Below, piece by piece: positions 51,202 through 54,390 of a DNA stretch of 54,390 nt. Made by a program: the position numbers and the translations under genes. The number at the start of each line of letters is the position of its first letter. Position 1 is the first letter of the stretch. The stretch covers positions 1 to 54,390 of the forward strand of contig NZ_FOEO01000037.1 in NCBI RefSeq assembly GCF_900110765.1, written 5' to 3'. The DNA comes from Pseudomonas sp. NFACC02 (GTDB taxonomy: Bacteria; Pseudomonadota; Gammaproteobacteria; Pseudomonadales; Pseudomonadaceae). The notes below the pieces were generated by a model, which was not told the origin of the DNA, ran no database searches, and saw nothing but the letters and a program-made list of their open reading frames with translations.

Positions 51202-52800
51202 ATGCCTGCAAGAAAGACCCTCATTCACCTGGCCATCGCCTTCGCCCTGTTCAACAGCTATGGCGCTTACGCGGCCAACACCGCCGACTTGCCGTGTGCG
51301 ACCACCGAACAATGCGCCGCCCAGGCGGCGAAAATCGGCGCGACGGTCGATAAGTCGAGTGCAAAAGGCAACAAAAGTGAGAGCCAGTTTTCCTGGCTGA
51401 ACCGTATCAACAAAGCTTCGATCGTCATGCTGACCGAAGAGGGCATTGTCAAACCCGAGATGGGTCAGAAGATTGCGACCGGCGTGCGCTACGCCATCGA
51501 TCAGGCCGACCAGCCCAACGGCAAGCGCCCGAGCGATGTGCTGCAACTTGAGCAGATCATGACCGACAAGATCGGCCCGGAAGCGTCACTGATTCACTCG
51601 GGTCGCAGCCGTCAGGACATTCTCGCCACCTACCGTCTGGCCAAACTTCGCTCTGACGTGCTGGCCTACAGCGAGGCCATGAACGCGACCCGCAAGCGGC
51701 TGTTGGACCTGGCGGACAAGAACATCGACACGTTGATTCCGGCGTACACCAACGGTGTTCAGGCCATGCCGATCACCTACGCCCACTACCTGCTGGCCTT
51801 CGAGGCTTCGTTCGATCGTGACGGGCAGCGGATTCGCGAACTGTATCAACGTTTGAATCTGAGCCCAATGGGCACTGCCGTACTGGCCAACTCGGCCTAC
51901 CCGCTCAATCGCGAGCGTTTGGCCGAGTTGTTGGGTTTTGACGGTGTGCGTGAGAACTCGATGGATTCCAGCCAGATTTCCACCTACGACATCCCGATTG
52001 AGGCGGCGGATATCGCGTCGTCTTCGGCGATCCGCATCGGCGCGATGATTGGCGACATCCACACCCAATATCACCAGATTCGGCCGTGGCTGTTGCTGGA
52101 CGAGGAGAAGACCTACACCAGCAGCGCGATGCCGCAGAAACGTAACCCCGGGTTGCTGATGCGCGCACGGGAAAGCGCGTCCGACGTGGTGGGCTTGGCA
52201 CAAAGCGTGACCCTGCGCGCGCACAACGTCACGCCTGGCATGACCGACTACAAGTTCGCCTTCGACTCGCTGGGCGTGTTCGATTCGACCAAGGAAATGT
52301 TCGGCGCCATGAATGCAGTGCTCGATGCGTTGCAGGTCAATCCACAGCGGGCGCGTGAGGAACTGGAAAACGAGTGGACCACTTCGATGGAGCTGGCGGA
52401 CACGCTTGAGCGCACCCAGAAAGTACCGTTCCGCATTGGCCACAGCTTCGCGTCCCTCATTGTCGAACAGGCGCGGGATCAAGGCCTGACGCCGAAAACC
52501 TTCCCATACGCCGATGCGCAAAAGCTCTACACCAAGGCGGCGGACAAGTACCAATGGAAGCCAAATACCTTGCCACTGGATGAGGCGACTTTCCGCGCGT
52601 CGCTGTCGCCGGAAAACATGGTCAAGACCCGCAAAGGCACCGGAGGACCTCAGCCAGAAGAGGTCAAGCGCATGCTGGCCGAGGCACACAAGACGCTGGA
52701 TGCCGATCAGGCATGGTTGCGTGAGCGTCGGGAGAAGCTGACCCAGGCGGAAGGTAACCTGGATCGGGCGTTCGAGAAGTTGCTGTCGTCCAAAGGCTGA
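51202..52800 (+). CDS. exported argininosuccinate lyase-like (fumarase/aspartase superfamily) protein
   Basis: 532-aa protein with a Sec signal peptide (cleavage about AYA-AN at 24-25), two nearby Cys (PCATTEQCA), and the ASL/fumarase fold. IHSGRSRQDI (131-140) corresponds to the SRND motif of ArgH, and SSAMPQKRNP (307-316) is the superfamily signature loop. The usual T-H-x-Q catalytic block appears as TNGVQAMP, so the His is Asn184. ArgH itself is cytoplasmic and about 465 aa, so this is a periplasmic relative with a different or lost activity. It follows an OprD porin gene. C-terminal 60 residues form a charged helix. Confidence 0.85.
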   Translation: MPARKTLIHLAIAFALFNSYGAYAANTADLPCATTEQCAAQAAKIGATVDKSSAKGNKSESQFSWLNRINKASIVMLTEEGIVKPEMGQKIATGVRYAIDQADQPNGKRPSDVLQLEQIMTDKIGPEASLIHSGRSRQDILATYRLAKLRSDVLAYSEAMNATRKRLLDLADKNIDTLIPAYTNGVQAMPITYAHYLLAFEASFDRDGQRIRELYQRLNLSPMGTAVLANSAYPLNRERLAELLGFDGVRENSMDSSQISTYDIPIEAADIASSSAIRIGAMIGDIHTQYHQIRPWLLLDEEKTYTSSAMPQKRNPGLLMRARESASDVVGLAQSVTLRAHNVTPGMTDYKFAFDSLGVFDSTKEMFGAMNAVLDALQVNPQRAREELENEWTTSMELADTLERTQKVPFRIGHSFASLIVEQARDQGLTPKTFPYADAQKLYTKAADKYQWKPNTLPLDEATFRASLSPENMVKTRKGTGGPQPEEVKRMLAEAHKTLDADQAWLRERREKLTQAEGNLDRAFEKLLSSKG

Positions 52801-54390
52801 TGCCACCGTTTCTGCCCGGAGGGAGACGCCCGCGGGCAGAAACAAGATTGCGCCAGATCAACCCTGCCCTGCGGGCAGAAGCGGAGTTGTGCTAGAGGCC
52901 GGATGCGATCTGGCGGCATACCGCGTGCTGCTGATTCACGCCGAAACTGTAGGAGCGTCCGGGGTGGCGCTCCACCTTGTCCCGCGATCTGGCGCGAAGC
53001 GGCAGCAAAATCAGGCGACCCGGTTGTGCCAGGCACTCCGCATGCATCGGTTTTACTGCCGCTTCGCGCCAGATCGCGGGACAAGCCACGCTCCTACGCC
53101 CTGCGGGCAGAAGCAAGATCGTGCCTGACCGAACCTGTCCTGCGGGCGGAAGCGGAGTTGTGCTAGAGGCCGGATGCGATCTGACGGTATGCCGCTGCTC
53201 TTGATTCTGGCCGAAGGCCGTGGGAGCAAGCTTGCTCGCGATCTGGCGCGCAGCGGCAGCAAATCAGGCGACTCGGTTATGCCTGACACACCGCATGCAC
53301 CGGTTTTACTGCCGGTTCCCGGCAGATCGCGGGCAAGCGCGCTCCTACGCCCTGCGGGCAGAAGCAGTGTCTCGATAAACCCAGGATCGCGATCTGACGG
53401 TATGCCGCCTGCTGTTGGTTCACGCCGGCGCTGTAGGAGCGCGCTTGCCCGCGATCTGGCGCGAAGCGGCAGCAAAATCAGGCGACCTGGTTATGCCTGA
53501 CACACCGCATGCACCGGCTTTACTGCCGGTTCCCGGCAGATCGCGGGCAAGCGCGCTCCTACGCCCTGCGGGCAGAAGCAAGATCGTGCCTGACCGAACC
53601 TGCTCTGCGGGCAGAAGCGGAGTTGTGCTAGAGGCCGGATGCGATCTGACGGTATGCCGCGTGCTGCTGATTCACGCCGAAACTGTAGGAGCGTCCGGGG
53701 TGGCGCTCCACCTTGTCCCGCGATCTGGCACGTAGCGGCAGCAAAGTCAGGCGACCCGGTTATGCCAGACATTCCGCATGCACCGGTTTTACTGCCGGTT
53801 CCCGGCAGATCGCGGGACAAGCCACGCTCCTACGCCCTGCGGGCAGAAGCAAGATCGTCCCTGACCAAACCCTCTCTGCGGGCAGAAGCGGAGTTGTGCT
53901 AGAGGCCGGATGCGATCTGGCGGCATGCCGCTGCTCTTGATTCTGGCCGAAGGCCGTGGGAGCGCGCTTGCCCGCGATCTGGCGCGCAGCGGCAGCAACA
54001 TCAGGCGACCCGGTTATGCCTGACACACCGCATGTATCGGTTTTACTGCCGGTTCCCGGCAGATTGCGGGCAAGCGCGCTCCTACGCCCTGCGGGCAGAA
54101 GCAAGATGGTGCCTGACCGAACCTGCCCTGCGGGCAGAAGCGGAGTTGTGCTAGAGGCCGGATGCGATCTGACGGTATGCCGCGTGCTGCTGATTCACTC
54201 CGAAACTGTAGGAGCGTGGCTTGTCCCGCGATCTGGCGCGAAGCGGCAGCAAAATCAGGCGACTCGGTTGTGCCTGACACACCGCATGCATCGGTTTTAC
54301 TGCCGGTTCCCGGCAGATCGCGGGCAAGCGCGCTCCTACGCCCTGCGGGCAGAAGCGGCGTTGTGGTAGAGGCCGGATGCGATCTGACGG
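52801..54390. repeat. array of REPIN-type repeats
   Basis: 1.6 kb without a gene. A block beginning GCGGAGTTGTGCTAGAGG recurs at 52881, 53152, 53617, 53888, 54140 and (variant) 54355, with a further divergent unit near 53362; spacings are 210-271 bp. Each unit has 'taggagcg...gcgatctg' REP arms that face an inverted copy ('cagatcgcggg...cgctccta'), so each can fold as a long hairpin with the core GGCGCGAAGCGGCAGCA or CCGGTTCCCGGC. The open frames here, read on both strands, come from the repeats. The array continues beyond the window edge. Confidence 0.85.

Noticed and set aside
52889..54369. Several small frames on both strands in the 3' repeats
   Set aside because: They repeat the same peptides because they lie in REPIN units; no ribosome-binding sites or domains.
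25200..54390. CRISPR array
   Set aside because: The repeats are long palindromic REPIN units with variable spacing and similar flanks, not short repeats with unique spacers, and no cas gene is present.

Overview
The window is a chromosomal segment of a Pseudomonas species, most likely of the P. fluorescens/P. syringae side of the genus. The evidence is a complete cyoABCDE bo3 oxidase operon, a queA-tgt-yajC-secD-secF block behind a tRNA-Leu gene, an OprD-type porin, GC-rich coding sequence, and many REP/REPIN palindromes of the type found in fluorescent pseudomonads. Everything was read by eye from the sequence; family assignments come from motif recognition and no database was searched.

Left part (1-25.1 kb) is mostly ordinary chromosome. 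It holds a five-gene chaperone-usher fimbrial operon (644-6535), small hypotheticals, a YkgJ-type Cys-cluster protein, a CheV-like chemotaxis protein with a GNAT acetyltransferase, and the NO-detoxifying flavohaemoglobin hmp behind three NorR-type operators and a sigma54-like promoter. Then come dsbB, cyoABCDE with a terminator, a GT2 glycosyltransferase with a hexapeptide acyltransferase, a zinc-motif hypothetical, a periplasmic cyclohexadienyl dehydratase (PheC-like), a RelE/HigB-type toxin-antitoxin pair, DedA, and a divergent LysR/short-chain dehydrogenase pair.

Middle part (about 25.2-43.36 kb) is an accessory island that stops at the 3' end of tRNA-Leu(CAA). From left to right it contains REP repeats; a C4-like structured RNA in front of an orphan BRO/antirepressor gene; a fossil of a T6SS hcp gene joined to a small membrane protein; small immunity-like genes (one Imm45-like); a haloacetate-dehalogenase-like hydrolase; a frameshifted IS1182-family element; an AT-rich subtilisin-like protease plus lipoprotein; and an IS66-family element with a nonsense mutation. 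It ends with a compact five-gene AT-rich operon on the minus strand (37163-42657): dUTPase/dCTPase-like pyrophosphohydrolase, conflict-type phosphoribosyltransferase, ORC/CDC6-like AAA ATPase, a Rossmann/CARF-like protein and an N6-adenine DNA methyltransferase. Four of the five start codons overlap or nearly touch the preceding stop. This is the best candidate for an undescribed system, most plausibly anti-phage defence, with DNA base modification as an alternative.

Right part (43.4-54.39 kb) returns to core genes: tRNA-Leu, queA-tgt (queuosine), yajC-secDF (protein export), a glycine-zipper envelope protein, an OprD-family porin, and an exported argininosuccinate-lyase-like protein. The last 1.6 kb is a non-coding array of REPIN-type repeats with a 210-271 bp period.
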